This document shows, piece after piece, positions 42,903 through 50,835 of a stretch of 64,000 bases of DNA (position 1 is its first letter; each line of letters begins with the position of its first letter). The notes under the pieces were generated by a model, which was not told the DNA's origin, ran no database searches, and was given only the letters and a program-made list of their open reading frames with translations. Where the stretch lies: assembly GCF_900167955.1 (NCBI RefSeq), contig NZ_FUYK01000003.1, positions 62,001 to 126,000 of the forward strand, given 5' to 3'. The position numbers and the translations under genes were made by a program. The DNA comes from Candidatus Nitrosotalea bavarica. Its GTDB lineage: Archaea > Thermoproteota > Nitrososphaeria > Nitrososphaerales > Nitrosopumilaceae.

Positions 42903-43916
42903 TTACCTATATTCATCCCCACAGTCACCAATAGAAGAAAACAAATCATTTGATCTTGAGGTTACTGATCTTATCTTTTCATTATCTTCTTTATCTAAAT
43001 TTAATGAAAACACTCTAGCATTGTCTGACTTGTGCTCTGCTATGCCAAGTCTTACACCAATTATCACACCTGCAACAACGGGTTTATCCAAGACATATTT
43101 TGCAGCAACATTTGCAATGCTGACATGATGCTTTTTTGCTATATGATTTAGTACCGCAAGTAGCTCTTGAAATAGAGCCCATCCACCCCAGACATCAATC
43201 ATGGTCTTGTATTTCTGCAAACTTGATGTATATAGCTCAGACCTCGTTGGCTCTGGTTTTTCTCGATAATTTTCAGACAAGAATCCTCCGAGAAGAGTTC
43301 CATAAGCTAGTAGTTTGATGTCATGTTTTTGGCAAAATGGAGTCATCTTGACTTCAGGTCTAGAGTCTATGATAGAATATTGCACTTGATTTGATACTAG
43401 TTTGAATCCATTTTCTACCATAGTCTCAATTCTTTCCGTATCAAAATTTGTCAGTCCAACATGTCGTATCTTTCCATCATCTTGAAGCTTGAAGAGATGA
43501 TGTAATGCATCAATGTAGCTTGGATCGTTATAATCCCACCAGTGAAACTGGACAAGATCGATTGCTTTTACATTCATTCTTCTAATGGACTTGTCAATGT
43601 AATGCTCCACAATTGATCTAGTCATGGGACCTGGATTGGGGACAAATTTTGTTAGAGCCTGTATTTTGTCAAGTTCGTCTTTACCCTTTTTCTTTTCAAG
43701 TCTTCTTCGAAATTCACCGATGTATTCTTCGGCAGGTCCATAAATGTCTGCCATGTCCCATGTAGTAAAACCAGAATCATGGTATGAAAGCATCTCAGAA
43801 ATGGCAGATTCTGGGTCAATTTTACCATGACCTCCCGCTACCTGCCACATACCGTTTAGGATTTTGCAGATTTGCAAGTCAGATGTTAACTGGTAGGTTT
43901 TTTGTGATTGTGACAT
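42903..43916 (-). CDS. Aldo/keto reductase
   Basis: A 337-residue AKR TIM-barrel oxidoreductase. The catalytic Asp/Tyr are in TWDMADIYGPAE, Lys in ALTKFVPN and His in VQFHWWDYND, giving the Asp-Tyr-Lys-His tetrad. The phosphate-binding part lies in the C-terminal third (VIIGVRLG). It reduces aldehydes or ketones with NADPH. The relatives it recalls are the AKRs that act on sugar-like or quinone substrates; the true substrate is unknown. It is a single gene, divergent from the CBS/zinc-finger gene. Confidence 0.86.
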   Translation of the reverse strand: MSQSQKTYQLTSDLQICKILNGMWQVAGGHGKIDPESAISEMLSYHDSGFTTWDMADIYGPAEEYIGEFRRRLEKKKGKDELDKIQALTKFVPNPGPMTRSIVEHYIDKSIRRMNVKAIDLVQFHWWDYNDPSYIDALHHLFKLQDDGKIRHVGLTNFDTERIETMVENGFKLVSNQVQYSIIDSRPEVKMTPFCQKHDIKLLAYGTLLGGFLSENYREKPEPTRSELYTSSLQKYKTMIDVWGGWALFQELLAVLNHIAKKHHVSIANVAAKYVLDKPVVAGVIIGVRLGIAEHKSDNARVFSLNLDKEDNEKIRSVTSRSNDLFSSIGDCGDEYR

Positions 43917-44047
43917 GCTTGTGATTTTCTGAAAACTTTACCTTATTTCTCTTTTTAATCTTCTTATACTTTTACCAATTACATCATACAATACCACATA
44001 TGAAAACTACCCATTAGGTTAAATCTCAAACCTCGCCATTACAATTC

Positions 44048-44131
44048 ATGATATCGGACATTCTAAACGAGCCTGTCTCCAAGTTTACAAATAAAAAAAT
44101 GAAACGAGCCTGTCTCCAAGTTTACAAATAA
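44048..44131 (+). pseudogene. Displaced 5' end of the CBS/zinc-finger gene
   Basis: An ATG at 44048 opens a frame MISDILNEPVSKFTNKKM that is the natural first strand of the CBS domain encoded downstream. A 37-bp tandem duplication shifts it by +1, so it runs into KRACLQVYK and stops at 44129-44131. Removing one 37-bp copy would join it in frame to the gene that now starts at 44136. Confidence 0.7.
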
Positions 44132-44138
44132 AAAAATG
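44065..44138 (+). repeat. Perfect 37-bp tandem duplication
   Basis: The unit runs from AAACGAGCCTGTCTCC to AATAAAAAAATG and occurs at 44065-44101 and 44102-44138 without mismatch. The length is not a multiple of three and each copy ends with an ATG, so the duplication breaks the upstream frame and supplies a new start. Confidence 0.92.
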
Positions 44139-44594
44139 ACTACAATATCAAGCGATCTTACCATTCAAGACGCAGCAAAGGCAATGGCAGAATCTAAAGT
44201 AGACAGTATCCTAGTCTTTGAAAAGGGAAAAATAATAGGAATGGTTACAGAAAAGGACATTTTACAGGATATAGTAGCAAAGGGACTAGACCCATCAAGT
44301 ACAATCCTCAAACAAATAGCAAAGAGTCCATTAATTACCATAAACAAAACCGCTCCAGTAAAAGAGGCACTAGAAATAATGAAAAAGCATGATATCAGAA
44401 GGCTAGTAGTAATGGACAAGCGTCCAATTGGACTTGTAACCCAAAAGATGGTCTGCGGAAATCTCACTGACAGAGATATTGTACTGCCAGAACTAGAGTT
44501 CCCAGATAAAACAACATGTCCCTACTGCACTCTACATTTCAAAGACAATGCAAGTCTTGGCAAGCATATTGATAGGATTCACATCAAACTATAA
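44136..44594 (+). CDS. CBS pair fused to C2H2-type zinc finger, truncated N-terminus
   Basis: A 152-residue protein. CBS1 (TIQDAAKAMAESKV, IGMVTEKDILQDI) lacks its first strand because of the upstream duplication. CBS2 ends IGLVTQKMV. The C-terminal 30 residues carry CPYC-x(13)-H-x4-H (residues about 128-148), a C2H2 zinc finger. Such a tail could bind nucleic acid or a protein partner in response to adenylate binding. In the intact form the gene would start at 44048, adding about 17 residues. Currently only the short form, from the ATG at 44136, can be made without frameshifting. Confidence 0.82.
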   Translation: MTTISSDLTIQDAAKAMAESKVDSILVFEKGKIIGMVTEKDILQDIVAKGLDPSSTILKQIAKSPLITINKTAPVKEALEIMKKHDIRRLVVMDKRPIGLVTQKMVCGNLTDRDIVLPELEFPDKTTCPYCTLHFKDNASLGKHIDRIHIKL

Positions 44595-44657
44595 TTTACC
44601 AAAATTGGGAAATTTTGCATAATTTTATAACAATCCTGAAACAGCCATTGATTACAC

Positions 44658-45239
44658 ATGGTAGTAAAACGACAGCCCCACCCTACAAAACATGAACAGA
44701 CCCGAAGCATAAGTTATCGTTTACCAGAGCATATCATAGAAGAGTTGGAGACAGAGGCTCAGCAAAAGGAGATATCTCAGAATGTTTTGGTAAAACAAAT
44801 TTTAGAAAAATATGTCGGTTGGGAGAGATTTGCAAAAAATATTGGCATGATTCCAGTTCCAAAAGAGATTCTCATGGTACTAGGTGAAAAAATGGACGGA
44901 GGGGTAATGAATGAGATAATACAAAAAATGACTCCAATGATTAAAGACTGGGTCATGTTTATGAAAGGCAGTTATGATTTGAAACGAGTAATAGAATCAC
45001 TTGAGGAGTACATGCGAGCATCTGGCATGACATCAGACCATAGAATTGAGGGAGACATTCATCATTTTATCATACAGCACAATCTTGGAATACGCTGGTC
45101 TTTATTTACAGAACTTTTCTTAAAACAAGTCTTTCACGAGTTTCTACCAGGTCTTGTCATGAAATCTCGCACTACACCAAATACAGTCATATCAAGTATT
45201 GCGCTAGGTTCTGACTTTAGCGAACACGACCATAGTTGA
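44658..45239 (+). CDS. Ribbon-helix-helix-like regulator with conserved C-terminal domain
   Basis: A 193-residue protein. Residues 15-50 fit a ribbon-helix-helix DNA-binding unit (RSISYRLPEHIIEELETEAQ, then SQNVLVKQILEKYVGW). The remaining 140 residues are helical and hold a His-rich patch (DIHHFIIQHNLGIRWS) of unknown role. It lies 63 bp after the CBS/zinc-finger gene. Similar two-part proteins are frequent in Nitrososphaerota, but I cannot name the family. DNA binding is an inference from the N-terminus. Confidence 0.68.
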   Translation: MVVKRQPHPTKHEQTRSISYRLPEHIIEELETEAQQKEISQNVLVKQILEKYVGWERFAKNIGMIPVPKEILMVLGEKMDGGVMNEIIQKMTPMIKDWVMFMKGSYDLKRVIESLEEYMRASGMTSDHRIEGDIHHFIIQHNLGIRWSLFTELFLKQVFHEFLPGLVMKSRTTPNTVISSIALGSDFSEHDHS

Positions 45240-45325
45240 TATAATTTTTAAAAAATTTAAACCTATGAAAAATCAGATTAAACTACAAAAACCCTTAAGT
45301 AATTACAGTCCACACCAGCAACAAT

Positions 45326-45610
45326 TTGTCATTACAAATCAAATGGACAAGGCATGCAAAGCAAAGGGCGTTGGAAAGAGACATCAATGAAAAAGATGTT
45401 GCGTTTGTTATCAACAATTCTGTCGAAACAATTTATGATGATAGAAGAGAAAATTACAAAAGCTTTGCACTAGTCAATCATTCACTTACAAACCAGCAAA
45501 CATACTTGATGGTTGTTCCTAGCAAGTTTAATACACAAGTTTCAATCATATCAGTCATGTGGCAGACAGCAGGAGGATTACAAAGAAATGGCTTCAGTAA
45601 AGTACGATAA
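45326..45610 (+). CDS. DUF4258-type protein (possible RelE/BrnT-like toxin)
   Basis: A 94-residue protein beginning IKWTRHAKQRALERDINEKD, the hallmark of DUF4258: H-A-x-x-R-x-x-E-R after a strand. DUF4258 has been compared with RelE/BrnT-like folds. The start is a TTG at 45326. Its 3' end overlaps the DUF2283 gene by 23 bp, the arrangement expected of a toxin-antitoxin pair. A toxin activity is inferred and not demonstrated here. Confidence 0.75.
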   Translation: MSLQIKWTRHAKQRALERDINEKDVAFVINNSVETIYDDRRENYKSFALVNHSLTNQQTYLMVVPSKFNTQVSIISVMWQTAGGLQRNGFSKVR

Positions 45611-45818
45611 GGAAGCAAATGCACTATACGTGAGAGTAGCTCCAAGCAAAAAACACATCAAGGAAACAATATCCTTGGGAGAAGACAGGTTTGTTGATTT
45701 GGATGACAAGGGTCACGTCGTAGGCTTTGAGATTTTGTTTCCAAAGTCCATGCCAAAAGAAGCTGTAAAAGCTATCAGTCGTTCTAAAGACATGATAGAA
45801 TTGACACAGTCAAATTAA
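45588..45818 (+). CDS. DUF2283 protein
   Basis: A 76-residue protein matching DUF2283: VKYDKEANALYVRVA, FVDLDDKGHVVGFEIL. The frame remains open to 45513, but the ATG at 45588 is preceded by AGGAGGA at 45571-45577, an unusually clear Shine-Dalgarno in this window, which decides the start. It overlaps the DUF4258 gene, and DUF2283 would be the antitoxin-like partner. The translation signal suggests reinitiation within the overlapping gene. Confidence 0.8.
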   Translation: MASVKYDKEANALYVRVAPSKKHIKETISLGEDRFVDLDDKGHVVGFEILFPKSMPKEAVKAISRSKDMIELTQSN

Positions 45819-45986
45819 TTGCGGACTTTGAACTTGTTCCATCCCGTTCCACGGGCATCTACCTTTCAATCCAGATCCCACCAAGTTGCCCCATAGACTT
45901 TATTTCACTGGTCTTAAGATAGATGCCAACACAGGAATAACTTAGCATATCCTTAGCTATTTAGAATCATGAATTATAATAAAATT

Positions 45987-46739
45987 CTAGCTTACAGTTA
46001 CAGTTCCAATTCGCCATGGATGGATTGTACAATAGTAATGATACACGCCAGGACTGTCAAACTTGTAAGAAAACGTGTCTCCAGTATTTAGCAAACCGCT
46101 GTTAAATAATGGAACTATATTTCCATGTGAGTCTATACTTTGAATATCATGTTGAATGTTGTCTTGATTTTGCCAAGTAACAGTCGTTCCAGGAATTATC
46201 TCCAAGTTAAGTGGCAAATAGAAACCAGTACTTGCTGTTGCAAAGTTTCCATTTGGAATCAATATCTTGGCATTGTTTGATACACTGACAGATGGGATAG
46301 GATCGCTTCCAAGTAAAAGATAACTTAGAACATATTTCTGGACACTGTCTTGCATGTTGGCTGATACCTTCCACATTGAACCACTTGTTGTTGCGTATAG
46401 TCGTGTTCCATCAAGAGAAACAGTAAAGGTATCCGAAGATCCAGTTTGCGCAGGACCTTGGGCATGAAATGAACCATCGTTGTTATACGTAAAATTCCAC
46501 GAGTCTCCAGTAAATCTGGCTACAAAAATCCCATTACTTCCCTCTACTAGAATTGCACCCTTGTCTATAGTTGAGGGATTTACAATAGAAAGCCTCATGC
46601 TTGAAGTATACAGAGTTGGAGTATCGCCATTTATCATGGCAGCTCCACTGCCTTTCATGGAATAGGTAGAATCTGCAAAAGCAAAACCAGATGAGACTGC
46701 CACTATACTGAGTATGATTCCCAAAACAAGGGCTCTCAT
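45987..46739 (-). CDS. Secreted cupredoxin-domain protein
   Basis: A 250-residue exported protein with signal peptide MRALVLGIILSIVAVSSGFAFA. An unassigned 130-residue beta-rich domain follows, then a C-terminal cupredoxin. Copper ligands are His in NIQHDIQS, Cys and His in YYCTIHPW. The usual axial Met after HPW is replaced (HPWRIG). Nitrososphaerota use many plastocyanin-like proteins as extracellular electron carriers for ammonia oxidation; a structural or sensor role is possible for this modified site. It is divergent from the cyclase gene and shares a TTATCA-type palindrome with it. Confidence 0.82.
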   Translation of the reverse strand: MRALVLGIILSIVAVSSGFAFADSTYSMKGSGAAMINGDTPTLYTSSMRLSIVNPSTIDKGAILVEGSNGIFVARFTGDSWNFTYNNDGSFHAQGPAQTGSSDTFTVSLDGTRLYATTSGSMWKVSANMQDSVQKYVLSYLLLGSDPIPSVSVSNNAKILIPNGNFATASTGFYLPLNLEIIPGTTVTWQNQDNIQHDIQSIDSHGNIVPLFNSGLLNTGDTFSYKFDSPGVYHYYCTIHPWRIGTVTVS

Positions 46740-46782
46740 GTCCAGTTTATACTACTAAATATACTATATAATTAACATATAC

Positions 46783-46800
46783 ATTATCAGGTTTGATAAT
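46783..46800. promoter_or_regulatory. Palindrome ATTATCA-GGTT-TGATAAT
   Basis: A perfect 7-bp inverted repeat with a 4-bp spacer lies between the divergent cupredoxin (start 46739) and cyclase (start 46844) genes. It has the same core as 7971-7988 and 22965-22980. Confidence 0.55.
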
Positions 46801-46843
46801 CATTCCCAGATAATAATACACAATTCTAAAAAAGAACAGGCAG

Positions 46844-47737
46844 ATGATAGTAAATACAATGATATCATTTCCCTACGATGTAACAGAGGACAGGACACGA
46901 TTTCAAAAATCTGTAATAGATGGAGATCTTGGATATTATGATACAATAGCAAGAAAGTTCATACCGCAAGAAACTTTGGATTCACTTCTTGAGAATATAA
47001 TTCCTGAAAAAGAGCACCTTCTGGTTTCTGAGAACGACCCAAGATTATCACAATCAGTAAATAGAATTAGAAGAAATTTGTCAATATATCAGAGAAATCC
47101 AAGTGATTCATACGCCCAGATCTTTTTAAAATATTTATCAAATAGATATTTGAGTTCAATACGAGAACAAAAGCTGGACGCTGCAATACTCTATGTGGAT
47201 GTAGTAGGCTCTACAAAACTTGCCACGCAACTTTCTGCATCAGAGTTGTCATCCCTAATTCGAGTATTTTCTCAAGAGATGTCAATTATAATTTCAAGAC
47301 ACGGGGGTTTTGTATTAAAATATGCAGGTGATGCAGTAATTGCATATTTTCCATCATCTAGTGAATTTGGAAATGCAACTGAAAATGCAGTAAGATGTGG
47401 AAATATCATGAATGCAATAATAGATCAATCACTCAACTTTGCTTTTCAAGATTTTGCATTGCCACCAATTCAAGTCAGGATCTCAATTGATTTTGGTACA
47501 AACGAAGTTGTATTTTTAGGTCCAGAGCCGGATTTAATTGGGCATACCATTACCATCGCATCAAAAATGATTCGATTTGCAAAGCCTGGACATGTTGCAA
47601 TAGGAGAAAATGCTCATAAACAATTGACTGAACCACATACTAGATTTATTCCTGCAGGTCAAGATATACAATGGGAGTATAACGATCCAGTGACAGGAAA
47701 GATATATCCCATATACTTTTCAGCAGACAGGAAATAG
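46844..47737 (+). CDS. Class III adenylate/guanylate cyclase-domain protein
   Basis: A 297-residue soluble protein. A helical N-terminal region of about 110 residues precedes a class III nucleotide cyclase domain. Metal-binding Asp residues are in AILYVDVVGSTKL and KYAGDAVIAYFP, and the core continues VRISIDFGTNEVVFLG. It has no membrane anchor. It could make cAMP or cGMP, or be a degenerate effector; the substrate-specificity residues were not resolved by eye. A shared operator with the secreted cupredoxin gene suggests common control. Confidence 0.82.
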   Translation: MIVNTMISFPYDVTEDRTRFQKSVIDGDLGYYDTIARKFIPQETLDSLLENIIPEKEHLLVSENDPRLSQSVNRIRRNLSIYQRNPSDSYAQIFLKYLSNRYLSSIREQKLDAAILYVDVVGSTKLATQLSASELSSLIRVFSQEMSIIISRHGGFVLKYAGDAVIAYFPSSSEFGNATENAVRCGNIMNAIIDQSLNFAFQDFALPPIQVRISIDFGTNEVVFLGPEPDLIGHTITIASKMIRFAKPGHVAIGENAHKQLTEPHTRFIPAGQDIQWEYNDPVTGKIYPIYFSADRK

Positions 47738-47996
47738 TTTTCATTTACTTGTCCGATTGAAACTGCAATATTTTTTTCCTAGAATTTCAGGTTTTTTCTT
47801 TCAAAATTAGATAAATCCATCAAGATAACTCCAAATGAATACATCAACAGTAAATAAAAATGGTTTACCCCCTTTCATGCGTGAAAAATCCGAGATTCTC
47901 ATAATTTTGCAAGTTATGATTTGTTAGAAAGAATAAGATCTAAGAAAAATTTAGAATGAATCATACACAGCAAATAAAAGCAATTAGTTGTGACGT

Positions 47997-48218
47997 ATGA
48001 CGAGTATGAGAAAATCGCTTTTTCTATTTGTGTTAGTATCATTGCTACTAGTTTCTTGTACCATTACAGATGCATCTGCCAAAGGCTGGGCAAAATCTGA
48101 AAAACCGTCAACTATACAACATACCGCAATTCATCCCGGTAGCGTCAAGATATGTGGAGATCATAAATGTGGTCCTTTTGAGGATATGACAAAATTACTT
48201 AAGAACAAATTGAAGTAG
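47997..48218 (+). CDS. Small secreted protein, 73 aa
   Basis: A 73-residue protein with an N-terminal signal (KSLFLFVLVSLLLVSCTIT) and a mature part of about 48 residues with ICGDHKCGPFEDM, two Cys likely disulphide-linked or metal-binding. The first ATG at 47997 or the ATG at 48006 may be used. Small secreted proteins with a GDHxCxPxE motif are common in ammonia-oxidising archaea, but I do not know a function. The 258-bp region before it is AT-rich and holds nothing recognisable. Confidence 0.66.
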   Translation: MTSMRKSLFLFVLVSLLLVSCTITDASAKGWAKSEKPSTIQHTAIHPGSVKICGDHKCGPFEDMTKLLKNKLK

Positions 48219-48255
48219 AATCAATTGATTCAAGTTAAACAACACTGAAAATTAT

Positions 48256-49014
48256 CTATTTACAAACAGAATTTTGGCTAGGATAAAATTCCCAATAACC
48301 ATTATCGTTTTTCTTAAATTCTATCATTTGTTCACCCATTTTATCATCAGTGTATTTTGTAATCATTTTTCCAGCAGATTCAGAATATGGAGCAAAATTA
48401 TACTCTGTGCGTATGAACAGATATGGATTAGGTGAATTTTCAGTTTGGTTCAATATGGTCGACAGTTGTAATACGTGTGTTTTTTCTTCAACTGGATCAA
48501 CTACTTCTGAATTTGAATCATTCATCAAACTTCCAAATTGTCCGCTTGATAGAGTTCCATTATCATTTGGAAAAGTATATGATCTAAATAATGTTGATGA
48601 CATGAATTTCAGAGTTGTAGGATCGCCATTTTTATCTAAAATAATTGTAGTATAAACAAGATCAGTGCCATTTTCTACATAGTAACAATATGGGATAATA
48701 TCTTTGAATGGTGCCTGTGCGTGATATTCCGTCATCAGGGTTTGCTGTGAGATGTTCGAAGATGTTCTGTTTTGTATTTGTATTAATTGATCTGTTCTGT
48801 TTACCAACGTATCCAAACCCGCTGTAGACTTTTGCGTCTCTGTTAACAAACTGTCAGTTTTATTGAGTAGTAAGGTCAAACTCGTAGTTGTCTTTTGTGT
48901 CTCATCAACAAGCTCGCCAAAATGATATACTTCGATTAGTGCTATAACTACTAACAAAATTGCAATTAAAGTGCCACCAATTGTGAAACTATGTGCTAGT
49001 TTTTCCAGATGCAT
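48256..49014 (-). CDS. Membrane-anchored coiled-coil protein
   Basis: A 252-residue protein. An N-terminal transmembrane helix (TIGGTLIAILLVVIALIEVY) is followed by about 70 residues of heptad-patterned coiled coil (TTSLTLLLNKTDSLLTETQK) and a compact extracytoplasmic domain with a single Cys pair (IPYCYYVENG...NSVCK end). Topology suggests a surface stalk with a globular head. No enzyme motif is visible. It is convergent with the small secreted protein at 47997. Confidence 0.65.
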   Translation of the reverse strand: MHLEKLAHSFTIGGTLIAILLVVIALIEVYHFGELVDETQKTTTSLTLLLNKTDSLLTETQKSTAGLDTLVNRTDQLIQIQNRTSSNISQQTLMTEYHAQAPFKDIIPYCYYVENGTDLVYTTIILDKNGDPTTLKFMSSTLFRSYTFPNDNGTLSSGQFGSLMNDSNSEVVDPVEEKTHVLQLSTILNQTENSPNPYLFIRTEYNFAPYSESAGKMITKYTDDKMGEQMIEFKKNDNGYWEFYPSQNSVCK

Positions 49015-49336
49015 GTCAAGTTATGAATTTCGCATCAATATTAAATACACTAAGAACAAGATGACATATTCTATAAATCATAATCATCGTTCAACTCAAA
49101 CGCTTTAGGAAATTTCTGAGGGTTTAACGGATAGATTATGTTCCTTGTCTTTGACATTTCTCAAAGATTCAATCCAAAATCTTTTCTGATCTGCATCAAG
49201 ATCGACATTCTTTTTAAATATCTTATTTTATCAACATATTATCGAAATAACAGATTGTTCAGAGCCAAAAATGATTATCAGGATAAATGTGATAAGTAAG
49301 CATATTTGTATTGTTATCAGGAGATAAGAAATAGCA
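49015..49336. other. Intergenic region with TTATC inverted elements
   Basis: No reliable gene is seen. The minus strand has a 35-codon protein-like stretch (NVDLDADQKRFWIESL) with no usable start, possibly a remnant. Near the KaiC-like gene, TTATCAGGATAAATGTGATAA (49275-49295, in two parts) and TTATC-AGGA-GATAA (49315-49328) are inverted elements related to the recurrent stress palindrome. Confidence 0.4.
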
Positions 49337-50746
49337 ATGGAACAAAAACCCAAAAGATATGGCCTTTCAGACCTGGAAAGATTCGTAGAAATTGGAAACA
49401 GGTCACTGCTAGTAAAGGGAAGATCTGGAACTGGCAAAGAGACACTCTGTTTTGAGCTTGCAGGGGGCAAAGTAAAAGAGTATAATGTTATATTTATTAC
49501 AAGAAATCAAACAGATAAAATACTGTATAGGCGATTCCCGTGGATTACAGACTTTATCTCGCCTTCAAATATTGTTGAAATATCTCCAGAAGATGCAGTA
49601 TTGACTGACCCTTCCTTTGTAATATCTGCCATAGTAAATGCAATAGCAAATTCTTCGAAAAAAGTCAAAGATCCTTTTCTTGCCCTAGAGAGTGTTAGAA
49701 AACCATTCATCATACTTGATGTCTGGGATTCAGTTTCAAGAGAGATGAATGCATTAGATAGAATGCGGGCTGAGAAACTTTTGACATCGCTTGCCGAAAA
49801 ATATGACGGATTTATAATTTTCCTAAGCGAGCAGCAAGATACTGCATCACTTGAATATCTCGTAGATGGTGTGATAGAGACATCGCAGCGTTACTTTAAG
49901 ACATATAGAATAAGAGAGGTAAGCCTTGAAAAATTAAAAGGTGTACCCATCAAGAGGCCAAAGATTCCATTTACGCTTCAAAATGGAAGATTCCAGTCAT
50001 TTTCAAATTTGCGTAGCAACATGAAAAGTATCTCAATGTTTACTCCCTTGCCAGATTCAGATGCACGATACTCTACAGGTAGCAAGGATTTTGATTCAAA
50101 GTTAAACGGAGGTTTTAGGAGAGGTTCTGTAATTGGAATTGAAATTGACAGCGATGTAGACCGTTTTGCTTTTGTGCCACTCCTCTCACCTATTGCACTA
50201 AACTTTATGGTTCAAAATAATTCGGTTCTAATATCATCCTCATCAGACCAAGATGTAAGTGCAGTAGTAAATTACCTTACACCATATGTAGATAAAGACG
50301 CATTAAAGAATTTCAGGATATTTGGACACACTTTTGGCACAAAATCAGATTACATCATAGAAAGAGAGGGTTTGGATTTTGAGTCAACAAATACAGAATG
50401 GCAAAAAACATACAGCAGCCTAAAAGAAAATGGCAAACCACTCTTGATGTCAGTAGATTATAGTTTCTTAGAGCTAGCCTACCAGTCAGAAGAAAAATTA
50501 ATCTTAAAATCCCTAATTGATAATTCACGCATGATAAGACACAACAAGGATCTCTTTTTGATTATTTCAAGACCCGGATACAAGTCATTAGAGATTATGA
50601 AGAGCGTATGCGACTTGCACTTGAGATTGTTTGATCATGAAGGGACAGTTTTCCTATCGGCCTTGAAACCACAGCTATTTTTGTGCAACATGCAATCAAG
50701 TTTTGAAAGTGGATACCCTCAATTAATTCTAGAAGATTCAGTATGA
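49337..50746 (+). CDS. KaiC/GvpD-like tandem RecA-fold ATPase
   Basis: A 469-residue protein with two RecA-like halves. The first has an intact Walker A (GRSGTGKET) and Walker B-like FIILDVWDS. The second keeps the KaiC entry pattern STGSKDFDSKLNGGF but has lost the P-loop (EIDSDVDRF). Such proteins act as ATP-dependent signalling or regulatory hubs. The start ATG follows a TTATC/GATAA element. The degenerate second half suggests a sensor domain partner for the active first half. The biological target is unknown. Confidence 0.75.
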   Translation: MEQKPKRYGLSDLERFVEIGNRSLLVKGRSGTGKETLCFELAGGKVKEYNVIFITRNQTDKILYRRFPWITDFISPSNIVEISPEDAVLTDPSFVISAIVNAIANSSKKVKDPFLALESVRKPFIILDVWDSVSREMNALDRMRAEKLLTSLAEKYDGFIIFLSEQQDTASLEYLVDGVIETSQRYFKTYRIREVSLEKLKGVPIKRPKIPFTLQNGRFQSFSNLRSNMKSISMFTPLPDSDARYSTGSKDFDSKLNGGFRRGSVIGIEIDSDVDRFAFVPLLSPIALNFMVQNNSVLISSSSDQDVSAVVNYLTPYVDKDALKNFRIFGHTFGTKSDYIIEREGLDFESTNTEWQKTYSSLKENGKPLLMSVDYSFLELAYQSEEKLILKSLIDNSRMIRHNKDLFLIISRPGYKSLEIMKSVCDLHLRLFDHEGTVFLSALKPQLFLCNMQSSFESGYPQLILEDSV

Positions 50747-50835
50747 GATAATTTGCATAAATTAACACCAGGATCGTATTTTCAAGATAGATAATTGACA
50801 TTTTACTTTAATACATCATATACCAATGCTACTTT

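Noticed and set aside
45819-45986. Minus-strand stretch encoding KVYGATWWDLD, a stop, then KVDARGTGWNKFKVRN, and a CCCGT/ACGGG hairpin
   Set aside because: It looks like the remnant of a small gene, but it is interrupted by stops and too short to call; the hairpin has only five base pairs.
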